64,000 nt of DNA, taken from contig NZ_QHKL01000004.1 in assembly GCF_003947415.1 (NCBI RefSeq), positions 682,001-746,000 on the forward strand, read 5' to 3'. Numbering within the stretch: the stretch's first letter is position 1; the number at the start of each line of letters is the position of its first letter. The stretch comes from Amycolatopsis sp. WAC 01376. GTDB lineage: Bacteria; Actinomycetota; Actinomycetes; Mycobacteriales; Pseudonocardiaceae. The translations under genes were made by a program, and so were the position numbers. Below, piece by piece: positions 33,524-44,027 of the stretch. A model generated the notes under the pieces. The model saw nothing but the letters and a program-made list of their open reading frames with translations, was not told the origin of the DNA and did no database searches.

Positions 33524-35971
33524 ATGGACCGTCGTCCGAGTTCGTTGCTGGGTGAGTCACGGCGGGACGCCGGGCTCACGCAGGAGGAGTTGGCGGAGCG
33601 CACCGGGCTGACGGTGCGCAGCATCAGCAACATCGAGCGCGGCCGGGTCGCCCGGCCACGGCGCCATTCGGTGGAGGCGCTGGCGCTGGGGCTGGGGCTC
33701 CAGGGCGAGCAGGCGAGCCGGTTCGTGCGGCACTACTGCCCGGACGCGGTGTCGCCCGCGAGAACACCGGTCGCTTCGGTGCCCGCGCAGCTGCCTTCGG
33801 GCATCACGTCGTTCATCGGGCGGCAGCGGGAGATCGACGCGCTCGACGCCCTCCGCGGCGAGGAGGACGGCGAGGGTGTCGTCGTGGCAGTGCTGGAAGG
33901 CATGGCCGGGGTCGGCAAAACCTCCTTGGCCGTGCAGTGGGCACAGCGGGTCAAACACGACTTCCCCGACGGGCAGTTGTTCGCGAACCTGCGTGGGTAC
34001 GGTCCGGGTGCGCCCGCCGATCCGGGTGAGGTGCTGCGGTCGTTCCTGCGGGCGCTCGGCGTGCCTGTGGCGGACGTGCCCGCCGACCTCGACGACCGGG
34101 CCGCGATGCTGCGCAGTGTGCTGGCCGGCCGGTCGGTGCTCATCGTGCTGGACAACGCCCGCTCGGCGGACCAGGTCCGGCCGCTGTTGCCGGGCAACGC
34201 GGGCTGCGCGGTGGTGGTGACGAGCCGCGCGGCACTGCACGGGCTGACGATCAGCGCCGACGCGCACCGGGTGCCGGTGCCACTGCTGACCGAGCAGGAG
34301 TCGTTCTCCCTGCTCGACCGGCTGGCCGGCCCCGGGCGGAGGTTCACCGACCGCACCGCGCTCGCCGACATGGTGTCGGGATGCGGCGGTCTGCCACTCG
34401 CTCTGCGCATCGTCGGTGAGCGGCTCGCGCACAACCGGAACCTGGCGAACGTGGCGTCCTCGATGCGTCCGGCCGGGGACCGGCTCGCCGCACTGACCAC
34501 CGAAGAGAAGACCACCTCACTGCCCTCCGTGCTGTCCTGGTCCTACGACGCGCTGCCCGGCGACGTGGCCTCTGGCCTGCGTCTGCTCGGACTCCATCCC
34601 GGCCCCCATTGGGATATCGCCGCCGCGACGGCGTTGCTGGGCACGGATCCGCCGGAGACCCACCGGCTTCTCGACGCGCTCGTCGACAGCCATCTGCTGC
34701 TCGCGCACCGCGCGGACGGCCGGTTCGAATTCCACGATCTGGTCCGCGACTACGCGCGCAGCCGCGCCGACGAAGAACCGGCGCAGCGGCGATCGGCGGC
34801 CCTGCGCCGCCTCGCCGGACACTGTGTGGCCAGGGCGGCCGACGCGGCCGGTTCGCTGACGGCGGGCGACCCCAACCGAAGACCCCTGCTCACCCCGATC
34901 ACCGAGAACGTCGTGTTCACCGGCGCCGAGGACGCGGCGACCTGGCTGGCGGCGGAACTGCCCACCTTGATCGCCATCGCGGAACAGTCGTCGGCCACCG
35001 GCGACACCCACGCCCGCGACCTCTCGACCGTGCTGTGGCAGGCGTTGCGGGTGCACGGTCACTACGGCGCCCTGCGCACACTGCACCGTCTCGCGCTCAC
35101 CGAGGCACAGCGGGCGGGCGACGCCATCGGCACCCAGCAGGCGCTCGTCGATCTGGCCGCGATCTGCGCCAGGCTCGGCCATTTCGACGAGGCGGTGACG
35201 CATCTGACCCGCTGCCTCGACGTCGACGGGAGCCCGGTCGTCACCGGCCGCGCGCTGAACACCCTCGGCACCGTGTACGCGCAGCTGGGCCGATACGCCG
35301 ACGCGGCGGACCACTTGAGCAGGGCGGTCACGGTTTCCCAGGAGACCGGCGACCGCCTCAACGAGGGACGCTCGCTGTCCAACCTCGGCTTCATCCACGA
35401 ACGCCGGGGCGAACTGGACGCCGCTCTCGACTGCTATCGGCAGTGCCTGACCATCTCCCAGCGCATCGGTGACCGGCTGAGCGAGGCGATCTCGCTGCAC
35501 AATCTCGGGGACGTATACCGCGCACTGGGCCGGTGGACGGAAGCCCACGACCACCTCCACCGGTCGCTGACGGTCAGCAGGGCCGAGGGCCACCGGGAGG
35601 CCGAAGGATACGCACTGGCCTATCTCGGGCTGGTGCACCTACGGCAGGGCGACGCGACCGCGGCCCGTGTGCATCAGGAGGCAGCGCTCGACATCGCGGT
35701 GGCGACCGGCATCCGTCCGCTGGAAACCCTCGTGCACAACGGACTCGCGGACAGCGCGCTGGCGGGCGGCGACCGGTCGGCCGCGCTGGCGCACTACACG
35801 CGGGCCGCCGAACTCGCCCGGCTCACCCGCGAACCGCACGAGGAGGCTCGCGCGCTGACCGGCATCGCCGCGACCCACGAAGACGTCGGTGCTCCGGACA
35901 AGGCCAGGCCGTACCGCGAACGCGCGCGGTCGCTTTACGACGCGATGGGCATCGCGATGGTGGCTTCGTGA
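33524..35971 (+). CDS. HTH / NB-ARC / TPR (STAND) transcriptional regulator
   Basis: 815 residues from the ATG at 33524. TAACAT lies 8 bases before it, so a leaderless mRNA is likely. Residues 1-65 are an XRE-type HTH (GLTQEELAERTGLTVRSISN, IERGRVARPRRHSVEA). The STAND ATPase follows with P-loop EGMAGVGKTSLAVQ (about 126) and Walker B SVLIVLDNA, plus a winged-helix region. At least five TPRs occupy the last 300 residues (RALNTLGTVYAQLGRYADAA; RSLSNLGFIHERRGELDAAL). Such proteins switch on secondary-metabolite operons when a ligand binds the TPRs. It lies 97 bases ahead of the NRPS operon on the same strand and is its likely activator. Confidence 0.85.
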   Translation: MDRRPSSLLGESRRDAGLTQEELAERTGLTVRSISNIERGRVARPRRHSVEALALGLGLQGEQASRFVRHYCPDAVSPARTPVASVPAQLPSGITSFIGRQREIDALDALRGEEDGEGVVVAVLEGMAGVGKTSLAVQWAQRVKHDFPDGQLFANLRGYGPGAPADPGEVLRSFLRALGVPVADVPADLDDRAAMLRSVLAGRSVLIVLDNARSADQVRPLLPGNAGCAVVVTSRAALHGLTISADAHRVPVPLLTEQESFSLLDRLAGPGRRFTDRTALADMVSGCGGLPLALRIVGERLAHNRNLANVASSMRPAGDRLAALTTEEKTTSLPSVLSWSYDALPGDVASGLRLLGLHPGPHWDIAAATALLGTDPPETHRLLDALVDSHLLLAHRADGRFEFHDLVRDYARSRADEEPAQRRSAALRRLAGHCVARAADAAGSLTAGDPNRRPLLTPITENVVFTGAEDAATWLAAELPTLIAIAEQSSATGDTHARDLSTVLWQALRVHGHYGALRTLHRLALTEAQRAGDAIGTQQALVDLAAICARLGHFDEAVTHLTRCLDVDGSPVVTGRALNTLGTVYAQLGRYADAADHLSRAVTVSQETGDRLNEGRSLSNLGFIHERRGELDAALDCYRQCLTISQRIGDRLSEAISLHNLGDVYRALGRWTEAHDHLHRSLTVSRAEGHREAEGYALAYLGLVHLRQGDATAARVHQEAALDIAVATGIRPLETLVHNGLADSALAGGDRSAALAHYTRAAELARLTREPHEEARALTGIAATHEDVGAPDKARPYRERARSLYDAMGIAMVAS

Positions 35972-36068
35972 CCGGAACTTGCCGTCCGCATTGTTCCGGT
36001 CGGAGTTCCTGGACCGGGCGCCGAACCGGAAGTTCAATCTGCCGAGGCCGGCGAAGTCCGGCCGGGTC

Positions 36069-39000
36069 ATGAGGGGGTTCAGCGGGTTGCGGGTAGATCT
36101 GGGTGCGTTCGGCCGGGTACACGAGGCGTTCGAGGAGCAGGCGCGAAGGACACCCCACCGCTGTGCGCTCGTCGCGGGTGACGAGCGGCTGAGCTACGCC
36201 CGGTTGGACGAGGTCGCGAACACGGTCGCGCACGCCCTGCTCCGCCGTGGGGTTGCACGCGGTGACCTGGTCGGTGTCTGCCTGCGCCGCGGCCGGTGGC
36301 TGGTGCCCGCGCTGCTGGGCGTGCTGAAGGCGGGGTGTGCGTATGTCCCGCTGGACCCGTCCGCTCCCCCGGCGCACGGCGCGTCGGTCGTCGCCGACTC
36401 CGGGCTGTCGCTGGTGGTGACGGACGAACCGGGTCCGGCCGCGCTCGCGGACGCCGGCGTGCCGGTGCTGGCCGTCGGGGACGTCGCCGCATCGCCCACG
36501 ACCTCCCCCGGCGTCCCGGGTTCCGGCACGGACCTCGCGTACGTGATCTACACGTCCGGCTCCACCGGCAGGCCGAAAGGTGTCCAGGTCGAGCATCGCA
36601 ATGTGCTCGCGTTGCTGGCATGGGCGGCCGCGACCTACAGCGACGACGAACTGCGTGGCGTGCTCGGCGCCGCGTCGGTCTGCTTCGACGCGTCCGTCGC
36701 CGAGGTGTTCCCGCCGCTGGTGACCGGCGGGAGCCTGGTGCTCGCCGAGAACCTGCTCGCGCTGCCCGGGCTGGCCGCACGGGACGAGGTGACGTTCGTC
36801 CAGGGCGTGCCGTCCGTGCTGGCGGTGCTGGCGCGCACACCGCTGCCACGTTCGGTGCGGACCGTCGCGATCGCCGGTGAGGCACTGCATCGGTCGCTCG
36901 TCGACCGCCTCTACGCCAACAAGAGCGTGCGGCGGATCGTGAACTGCTACGGCCCGACCGAGGTGACGGTGAACTGCTCGTGCCACGAGGTCGGCCGGGA
37001 TGGGCTGGACGACCCGCCGATCGGCACACCGCTGCCCGGCGCGGCGTTCTCGGTGCGGGGCACCGATGGTCGCGCGCTCGGCGACGACGAGGTCGGTGAG
37101 CTGTGGGTCAGCGGGGCGCTCGTGACCCGCGGATACCTGGGGCAGCCGGAGCTGACCGCCGAGAAGTTCGTGGTCGACTCCCTCGGCGTCCGGCACTACC
37201 GCACCGGTGACTTGGTCAGGTGCCGCGACGGCGTGCACCACTTCGTCGGCCGCGCCGACGACCAGGTGAAGGTGCGCGGCTTCCGGATCGAGCCGGGACA
37301 GGTCCAAGCTGCGCTTCTCACCCATCCGGCCGTCGGCAACGCCGTGGTGCTCGCGCCTGCCGACGAACACGGGGAGCGCAGGCTCGTCGGGTTCGTCGAA
37401 CCGGCCGGTGCCGGGCTGTCCGAGCCGGAGCTGCTGCGCTGGCTGCGGTCGCGGCTGCCCGCGCACCTGGTGCCGTCACGGATCGCCGTGCTCGACGCGA
37501 TCCCGCTCGGCACGACCGGGAAGGCGGACCGGACCGCGCTGGCGGCGTGGGTGTTCGACCGCGGGGACACCGAGTACGCCGCCCCGCGCACCGAGGCCGA
37601 GCGGCTGGTCGCCGAGATGGTCGCGGTCGCGTTCGGGCTACCGGGAATCGGTGTGCACGACCGGTTCTCCGAGTCGGGCGGGCACTCCCTCGCCGCGGCG
37701 CGTGCGGTCACGCGGCTGCGGGAGAGCACCGGCCGGGTGGTGACGCTGGCGGAATTCCTCTCCGACGGCACGGTGGCGGCGGTCGCCCGGCGGCTCGCGG
37801 ACGCCCCTGCCGCGGCGCCCTCGGTGGCGCTGGAGGCACACCCGGGCCGGAAGAACTACCCGCTGACCGGCACGCAACGGGATCTGTGGACGCTCGCCCA
37901 GCTCGGCTCGACCGGCACCGCGACGACCGTCGCGTGGCGGCTGCGGCTGCGCGGCCGGGTGTCGGTGCCCGCGCTGCGGGCCGCCGCGGACGGGATCGTG
38001 GCGCGGCACGAGGTGCTGCGCGGCACGATCGGTGACCACGACGGCGAACCGGTCATGGTGGTGGGCCCGCCGGTGCCGGTTCCGGTGGACGTGCACGACC
38101 TGCGCGGGCTCGCGGACGCGGACCGCCGTGCCGGAGAACTGACCGCGGCCGCCGCCCGGCACGCGTTCGACCTCACCCAGGACACGCCGCTCCTGCGGAT
38201 CACGCTGCTCCGCCTCGCCGACGACGTGGCCGACCTGATCGTCGTGTCCGACCACATCGCCACCGACGGCGCGTCCATCGGCGTGCTCATGGCGGAACTG
38301 ACCGGTGTGCCCGTGGCTTCCTTCGCGCAGGTCGGTGCGGTGGCGTTGCGAGAACGCGCGCTCGCCGAGGTGCCCGGTGAACGAGACCGGCTGGCCGCGT
38401 ACTGGTCGGATGCCTTGGCGGGGGCGACCCCGCCGGACGCCCTGTTCGACCGCGTCGTGCACGGCCGTCGGCGTTTCGAAGGGGAGCGGATCAGCACGCC
38501 ACTGCCCGAGTCGCTGGGGTCGGCGGTGCGTGCGCTCGCCGAATCGACCGGGGTGACGCCGTTCGCGGTGTACCTGTCGGCGCTGGGGGTGCTGGTCGGC
38601 GAACTGGTGCGGGGCAAGGACGTGCTGCTGGGAATGGCGGCCGCGCACCGGGACCGGCCCGAGCTCGAACACACCGTCGGGCCGCTGGTCGACGTCCTGC
38701 CGGTCCGGTTACGGCTCGGGGCGGACACGTCGTTCCGCGACCTGCTGCGCGCGGCCATGACCACGGCGGCGCAAGCCATCGACCATCGGGGCCTGCCCAG
38801 CGGTGAACTCGCCGAGCTGTGGGGCGGCGACCGGCCCGCCGGGGTACCGCTCACGCCGGTGTCGATCGCGGTGCAACCCGACGGCGTCCCGCTGTCGGCG
38901 CACGGGCCGGACACGCGGCTTGACCTGTTCGGCGAGCTGCCGACCAGCGGCAGCCACACTCCGCTGACGGTGTTCGTGAACGCCCACGCCGGTGGCGCCG

Positions 39001-42000
39001 AGCTGGTCGTCGAGCACGACCCGTCGTGGCTCGCCCCCGAGCGCGCCCGCTGGTTCACCCGTTCCCTGCTGCACCTTCTGCATTCCGCGGTGTCCACACC
39101 GGACATCGCCCTGTCCGCACTGCCACTGGCGGTGGACGGGGAACTCGGCGAGCTGACGACGTGGGGCACCGGCCCCGCACTGCCCGCCGACGACCCGGGT
39201 GGCGTGCCGGACGCGGTGTGGCGCAACGCTTCGAGGACACCGGACGCGGTCGCGGTGTCCGCTGAGGACGGGCAGCTGACGTACGCGGAACTGGTCGGCC
39301 ACGCCGACCGGATCGCGCGCGTCCTCGCCGCGGCCGGGGTGGCGGCCGGCGACGCGGTCGGGGTGTGCCTGCCGCGCGACGAGTTCCTGCCTGCCGCGTT
39401 GCTCGCCGTGTGGCGGGCAGGTGCGGGATATCTGCCGCTCGACACCGAGCAACCCGTCGCGCGACTGGCCCGGCTCACGAGCGAGGCCGGCCTACGGGTC
39501 GTGCTCACGCGTGGCGGCGCCCAGCCGGTGGCGTCGGAGATCGCCGACGGTGTGCCTGGCCTGTGCGTGATCAGCGCCGACCGGACCGACGGAGCGCCCT
39601 TCGAGCCGGTGCTGCCGGACGGCGACGCGCTCGCCTACGTGCTGTACACCTCGGGGTCGACCGGGCGACCCAAGGGCGTCGAGATCAGCCACGCGAACCT
39701 GCACGCGTTCGTCCGGTCCCGGGGGCTCCGCCCCGGCATGACGCGGGACGACGCGATGCTCGCGCTCGCGCCACTCGCCTTCGACGTGTCCGCCGAGGAA
39801 CTGTGGTGGCCGCTCGTCACCGGCGCGCGCTGCGTCGTCGCCGATCGCGACAGCGCCGTCGACGGCCACCTGCTCGCGCGCCGGATCGCCGAAGACGGCG
39901 TCACGATCGTCGACCTCACCCCCACCAGCCTGCGGATGCTGCTCGCCGCGGGCTGGCTGGGTGACCCCGGGCTGCGGCTGCTGCTCGGCGGCGAGGTGCT
40001 CGACCCGGACCTCGCCGCGAGGACCCTGCCGCTGGTCCGTGAACTGTGGAACGGCTACGGCCCGACGGAGACCACGGTCGCGGCGACCGCGCACCGGGTC
40101 ACCGGGGACGACCGGGTCCCGATCGGTTCGCCGACGCCGGGCACCCGGCTGTACGTCATGGACGAGGCGGGCAGGCTCGCTCCGCCCGGCGCGATCGGTG
40201 AGCTGTGGATCGGTGGCGCCGGTGTGGCGACCGGCTACCGGGCACGACCCGAACTGTCCGCGTCCGCGTTCGTCGCCGATCCGGTGCGGCCGGGCGAGCG
40301 CTGCTACCGCACCGGTGATCTGGTCCGGTGGCGGCCGGACGCGACACTGGAATTCCTCGGCCGCGCCGACGACCAGGTGAAGGTGCGCGGCAACCGGTTC
40401 GAGCTCGGCGAGATCGAGTCGGTACTGCGCGGACTGTCCGATGTAGACGATGCCGCGGCGGCGGTGGCCGCGGACGGCGTGGACGCGCACGTGATCGGCT
40501 ACCTCACCCCCGCGACCGTCGACGCGGCGGCCGTCGAGCGACAGGCGCGACGGCTGCTGCCCGCGTACATGGTGCCGAGCTCGTGGCGCACCCTGGACGC
40601 ACTCCCCTTGCTGCCCAACGGAAAGCTCGACCGGCGCGCGCTACCGCCGGTGTCCGTCGCCCAACCGGACTCGGCCACGCCGCTGTCGGATGCCGAGGAG
40701 GTGGTCGCGCAGGCGTGGCGGGAATGCCTCGAATTCGACGGAGGGATCGGCCCGGACAGCGACTTCTTCGCGCTCGGCGGCCGGTCGCTGGCGGCGACCC
40801 GGGTGGTCGGCCTCCTGCACACGCGGCTGAGACGCCGGGTCACCGTCCGCACCTTGTTCGACCACCCGGTGCTCGCCGACTTCACCGCACGGATCGGCGA
40901 GGAAGCCGCCTGCGCCGACCGGCCGCTCGTCGCCCGCGCGGACCCGGCCGCACCCGCGCCGCTGTCGTCGGCGCAGCGCATGCTGTGGTTCGCGGCGAAG
41001 CTCGACCCGGGCAGCGCCGCCTACAACTCCCCCACCGTGCTGCGGATCCGGGGCACGCTGGACGAGTCGCGCCTGTATCGCGCGATCCGTGCGCTCGCGG
41101 CGCGCCATCACGTGCTGCGCAGCCGGTTCACCGAGATCGACGGGGAGCCGGTCGCGCTCCTCGGTCCGGTCGACGCCGTTCCGATGTCCACTGTGGACAT
41201 CAGGGAGCGGGAGACGGACGCGGCGGTGGCCGCCGAGATCCGGCGGCCGTTCGCGCTGGACGCCGCGCCACCGCTGCGCGTGGTCCTGTTCCGGCTCGCA
41301 CCGGACCACCACGTGCTGGCCCTCACCTGCCACCACATCGCCACCGACGCGGTCTCGCAACGGCTCCTGTTGTCCGAAATGGACCAGTTCTATCGCACCG
41401 AACCCGACGACTGGCCGACACCACCGGCACTCCAGTACGCCGACCACGCCACGGGGGAACGCGAGCAGGACCGGGCCGAGGGGCTCGACTGGTGGGAGCG
41501 GCGGCTCGCGGGCCTGCCCGCGCTACGGCTGCCTGCCGACCGTCCCCGCCCCGCCGTCGCCGACTGGACGGCGGACGAAGTCCCGATCCGGCTGTCCTCG
41601 GTCGTCACCGGCCGGGTCCACACCATGGCGAACGACGCCGGGACCACCCCGTTCACGATCCTGCTCGCGGCCTGGCAACTGCTTCTCGCGCGGCTGGCCG
41701 GGGTACGGGACCTCGCGGTCGCCGTGCCGCACAGTGGCCGCTCCGCCGAACTGGCCGGGATGGTCGGTTTCTTCGTCAACACCGTGGCCGTCCGTGCCGA
41801 CCTCGGGGCCCGGTCGGGCCTAGAACTCGTGGCCAGGACACGCGACGCGGTACTCGACGCGTTCGCGCACGCCGACGTGCCGTTCGACGAGGTCGTGCGA
41901 CGGCTCGCGCCCGAGCGGGACTCGGCGAGCACCCCGGTGTGCCAGGTGATGATGAACGTCCTCGACGAGCAGGCGACCGCGACGCTCGGCGACCTGGCCG

Positions 42001-44027
42001 TGACGGTGCTGCCGCAACCGGTCGCCACCGCGCTGTACGACCTGAACCTGGACCTCGCCCGCACCGGCGACGGCTACACCGGCAGGCTCGTGTTCCGCAC
42101 CGATCTGTTCGACCAGGCCACGATCGAACGCTGGGCCCGCTGGTACGGCACCCTGCTGGACCGGCTCACTGCCGATCCGGGCGCCGAACTGTCCACACTG
42201 GACATCCTGGACGACGCGGAACGCGCCGGGCTGCTCGCCTGGGGGACCGGGAAATCTTTGCCTGCCACGCGAACCGTGGTCGCCGAGGTGCTCGCGCAAC
42301 GGCCGGACGCGGTGGCGACGTCGTCGCCTGCCGGGCGACTGTCCTATGCGGACCTGGCCACCTGGTCGACACAGGGCGCCCGCGGTCTGCTCGCCGCAGG
42401 TGTCGACACCGGTGACGTGGTCGGCGTATGCCTGCCGCGCGACGAATACCTGCCCGCCGGGCTGCTCGCGGTGTGGCGGGCGGGTGGCGCGTACCTGCCA
42501 CTGGATCCCGGCCATCCCGCGGACCGGATCGCGGCGATCGCCGCCGACGCCGGGGTCCGGGTCGTCGCCGCCCGCGGCCACGCGCTGGACGTGGCCCGCG
42601 CCGCGCTGCCGCATCTGACCGTCGTGGACCTCGACGCCCCCGTCGCGGACACCCACGCACTGCGGGAGCCGGACAAGGACGACCTCGCCTACGTCCTTTA
42701 CACGTCCGGTTCGACCGGCAGGCCGAAGGGCGTCGCGGTCACGCACGGGAACCTCGCCGCGCTGGTCCGCGCCTTCCGCGAAGTCACCGGCGTGCGGCCC
42801 GCCGACACGTGGCTTGCGGTGGCGCCGCTCGTGTTCGACACGGCCACCGGCGAGATCTGGACGACGCTGGCCGCGGGCGCGCACTGCGCGATCGCCGACC
42901 GCGACTGTGCCGTCGACGGGCACGCGCTGGTACAGCGACTCGTCGCGACCGGCGCGACCCGGTTCAACCCGACCCCGACCACCTTGCGGATGCTCGTCGC
43001 CGCCGGACTTCCCGCTCTGCCGGGACTTCACGTGTTCTCCGGCGGTGAAGCCCTCGACGTCGCGCTGGCGCGGCAGCTCACCGCCCGGGTCGCGAGCCTG
43101 TGCAACTGCTACGGACCCACGGAGACCACCATCACCGCGACCACTCATCTCGTGACCACCGCCGATCTGGCGGCCGACCGGCCGATACCGATCGGCGGAC
43201 CGCTCGGCGGCACCCTGCTCACGGTGGTCGACCCGTTCGGTCAGGCCGCGCTTCCCGGCGCGGTCGGCGAGTTGCGCATCGGCGGCGCCGGCGTGGCGCG
43301 AGGCTACCGAGACCGCCCGGATCAGACCGCGGCCGCCTTCGGCACCGATCCGTTGCACGGGGGCCGCTCCTACCGCACCGGCGACCTGGTCCGCTGGCGC
43401 GCCGACGGCGTGCTGGAGTTCCACGGCCGCGCCGACCACCAGGTGAAGATCCGCGGCAACCGGGTGGAACTCGGCGAGGTGGAGCATGTGCTGCGCACGG
43501 TCGCCGGGGTGACCGATGCGGTGGTCGTGGTGCGCACAGGGGAAGGCGAACCACACCTCGTCGGCTACCTCACTCCGTCCACTGTGGACATCGAGGCGGT
43601 GGCGGCCGTACTACGCGGACGACTCCCCGACTACGCGGTGCCGCACCGGTGGGTACCGCTCGACACGTTCCCGGCCACGGCGACCGGCAAGGTGGATCGC
43701 GCCGCACTGCCCGCCCCCTCGGCACCGGCGCGACCGGACAGCCCGCCGTCATCGGCGGTCGAGGAACTCGTCGCGATGACCTGGGCCGCAGTGCTCGGCC
43801 GGGAGCGGGTCGGCGCCCTGGACGACTTCTTCGGCCTCGGCGGGCATTCGCTCGCCGCGACCAAGGTCGTCGGCCGCCTCGGCGAGGCGCTCGGTTTCCC
43901 CGTTCCGGTGCGGTGCCTGTTCGACCGGCCGGTGCTGCGGGAGTTCGCGGCGGAGCTGGAACGGATCGCGATGACCGCTCTGGCGGAGGACGACTCCATC
44001 GGTGTCCCGACGGGGAGCACGGTATGA
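36069..44027 (+). CDS. Non-ribosomal peptide synthetase, three modules (A-T-C-A-T-C-A-T)
   Basis: 2652 residues from the ATG at 36069; TTG at 36087 after AGGGGG is an alternative. Approximate domains: A1 13-495, T1 505-575, C1 597-1025, A2 1045-1525, T2 1540-1610, C2 1630-2055, A3 2065-2550, T3 2560-2635. It starts with A, so module 1 loads the first residue. All three A domains keep YTSGSTGRPKG, YGPTE, YRTGDLV and the A10 Lys. By-eye pocket codes: A1 DAASAACVNK, A2 DVETLGGVAK, A3 DTGTFGCITK. A2 resembles codes for basic amino acids (Glu at the third place). T domains have the phosphopantetheine Ser (GGHSL, GGRSL, GGHSL). C1 has SDHIATDG, lacking the first His; C2 has HHIATDA. Its stop overlaps the next start (ATGA). 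Confidence 0.92.
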   Translation: MRGFSGLRVDLGAFGRVHEAFEEQARRTPHRCALVAGDERLSYARLDEVANTVAHALLRRGVARGDLVGVCLRRGRWLVPALLGVLKAGCAYVPLDPSAPPAHGASVVADSGLSLVVTDEPGPAALADAGVPVLAVGDVAASPTTSPGVPGSGTDLAYVIYTSGSTGRPKGVQVEHRNVLALLAWAAATYSDDELRGVLGAASVCFDASVAEVFPPLVTGGSLVLAENLLALPGLAARDEVTFVQGVPSVLAVLARTPLPRSVRTVAIAGEALHRSLVDRLYANKSVRRIVNCYGPTEVTVNCSCHEVGRDGLDDPPIGTPLPGAAFSVRGTDGRALGDDEVGELWVSGALVTRGYLGQPELTAEKFVVDSLGVRHYRTGDLVRCRDGVHHFVGRADDQVKVRGFRIEPGQVQAALLTHPAVGNAVVLAPADEHGERRLVGFVEPAGAGLSEPELLRWLRSRLPAHLVPSRIAVLDAIPLGTTGKADRTALAAWVFDRGDTEYAAPRTEAERLVAEMVAVAFGLPGIGVHDRFSESGGHSLAAARAVTRLRESTGRVVTLAEFLSDGTVAAVARRLADAPAAAPSVALEAHPGRKNYPLTGTQRDLWTLAQLGSTGTATTVAWRLRLRGRVSVPALRAAADGIVARHEVLRGTIGDHDGEPVMVVGPPVPVPVDVHDLRGLADADRRAGELTAAAARHAFDLTQDTPLLRITLLRLADDVADLIVVSDHIATDGASIGVLMAELTGVPVASFAQVGAVALRERALAEVPGERDRLAAYWSDALAGATPPDALFDRVVHGRRRFEGERISTPLPESLGSAVRALAESTGVTPFAVYLSALGVLVGELVRGKDVLLGMAAAHRDRPELEHTVGPLVDVLPVRLRLGADTSFRDLLRAAMTTAAQAIDHRGLPSGELAELWGGDRPAGVPLTPVSIAVQPDGVPLSAHGPDTRLDLFGELPTSGSHTPLTVFVNAHAGGAELVVEHDPSWLAPERARWFTRSLLHLLHSAVSTPDIALSALPLAVDGELGELTTWGTGPALPADDPGGVPDAVWRNASRTPDAVAVSAEDGQLTYAELVGHADRIARVLAAAGVAAGDAVGVCLPRDEFLPAALLAVWRAGAGYLPLDTEQPVARLARLTSEAGLRVVLTRGGAQPVASEIADGVPGLCVISADRTDGAPFEPVLPDGDALAYVLYTSGSTGRPKGVEISHANLHAFVRSRGLRPGMTRDDAMLALAPLAFDVSAEELWWPLVTGARCVVADRDSAVDGHLLARRIAEDGVTIVDLTPTSLRMLLAAGWLGDPGLRLLLGGEVLDPDLAARTLPLVRELWNGYGPTETTVAATAHRVTGDDRVPIGSPTPGTRLYVMDEAGRLAPPGAIGELWIGGAGVATGYRARPELSASAFVADPVRPGERCYRTGDLVRWRPDATLEFLGRADDQVKVRGNRFELGEIESVLRGLSDVDDAAAAVAADGVDAHVIGYLTPATVDAAAVERQARRLLPAYMVPSSWRTLDALPLLPNGKLDRRALPPVSVAQPDSATPLSDAEEVVAQAWRECLEFDGGIGPDSDFFALGGRSLAATRVVGLLHTRLRRRVTVRTLFDHPVLADFTARIGEEAACADRPLVARADPAAPAPLSSAQRMLWFAAKLDPGSAAYNSPTVLRIRGTLDESRLYRAIRALAARHHVLRSRFTEIDGEPVALLGPVDAVPMSTVDIRERETDAAVAAEIRRPFALDAAPPLRVVLFRLAPDHHVLALTCHHIATDAVSQRLLLSEMDQFYRTEPDDWPTPPALQYADHATGEREQDRAEGLDWWERRLAGLPALRLPADRPRPAVADWTADEVPIRLSSVVTGRVHTMANDAGTTPFTILLAAWQLLLARLAGVRDLAVAVPHSGRSAELAGMVGFFVNTVAVRADLGARSGLELVARTRDAVLDAFAHADVPFDEVVRRLAPERDSASTPVCQVMMNVLDEQATATLGDLAVTVLPQPVATALYDLNLDLARTGDGYTGRLVFRTDLFDQATIERWARWYGTLLDRLTADPGAELSTLDILDDAERAGLLAWGTGKSLPATRTVVAEVLAQRPDAVATSSPAGRLSYADLATWSTQGARGLLAAGVDTGDVVGVCLPRDEYLPAGLLAVWRAGGAYLPLDPGHPADRIAAIAADAGVRVVAARGHALDVARAALPHLTVVDLDAPVADTHALREPDKDDLAYVLYTSGSTGRPKGVAVTHGNLAALVRAFREVTGVRPADTWLAVAPLVFDTATGEIWTTLAAGAHCAIADRDCAVDGHALVQRLVATGATRFNPTPTTLRMLVAAGLPALPGLHVFSGGEALDVALARQLTARVASLCNCYGPTETTITATTHLVTTADLAADRPIPIGGPLGGTLLTVVDPFGQAALPGAVGELRIGGAGVARGYRDRPDQTAAAFGTDPLHGGRSYRTGDLVRWRADGVLEFHGRADHQVKIRGNRVELGEVEHVLRTVAGVTDAVVVVRTGEGEPHLVGYLTPSTVDIEAVAAVLRGRLPDYAVPHRWVPLDTFPATATGKVDRAALPAPSAPARPDSPPSSAVEELVAMTWAAVLGRERVGALDDFFGLGGHSLAATKVVGRLGEALGFPVPVRCLFDRPVLREFAAELERIAMTALAEDDSIGVPTGSTV

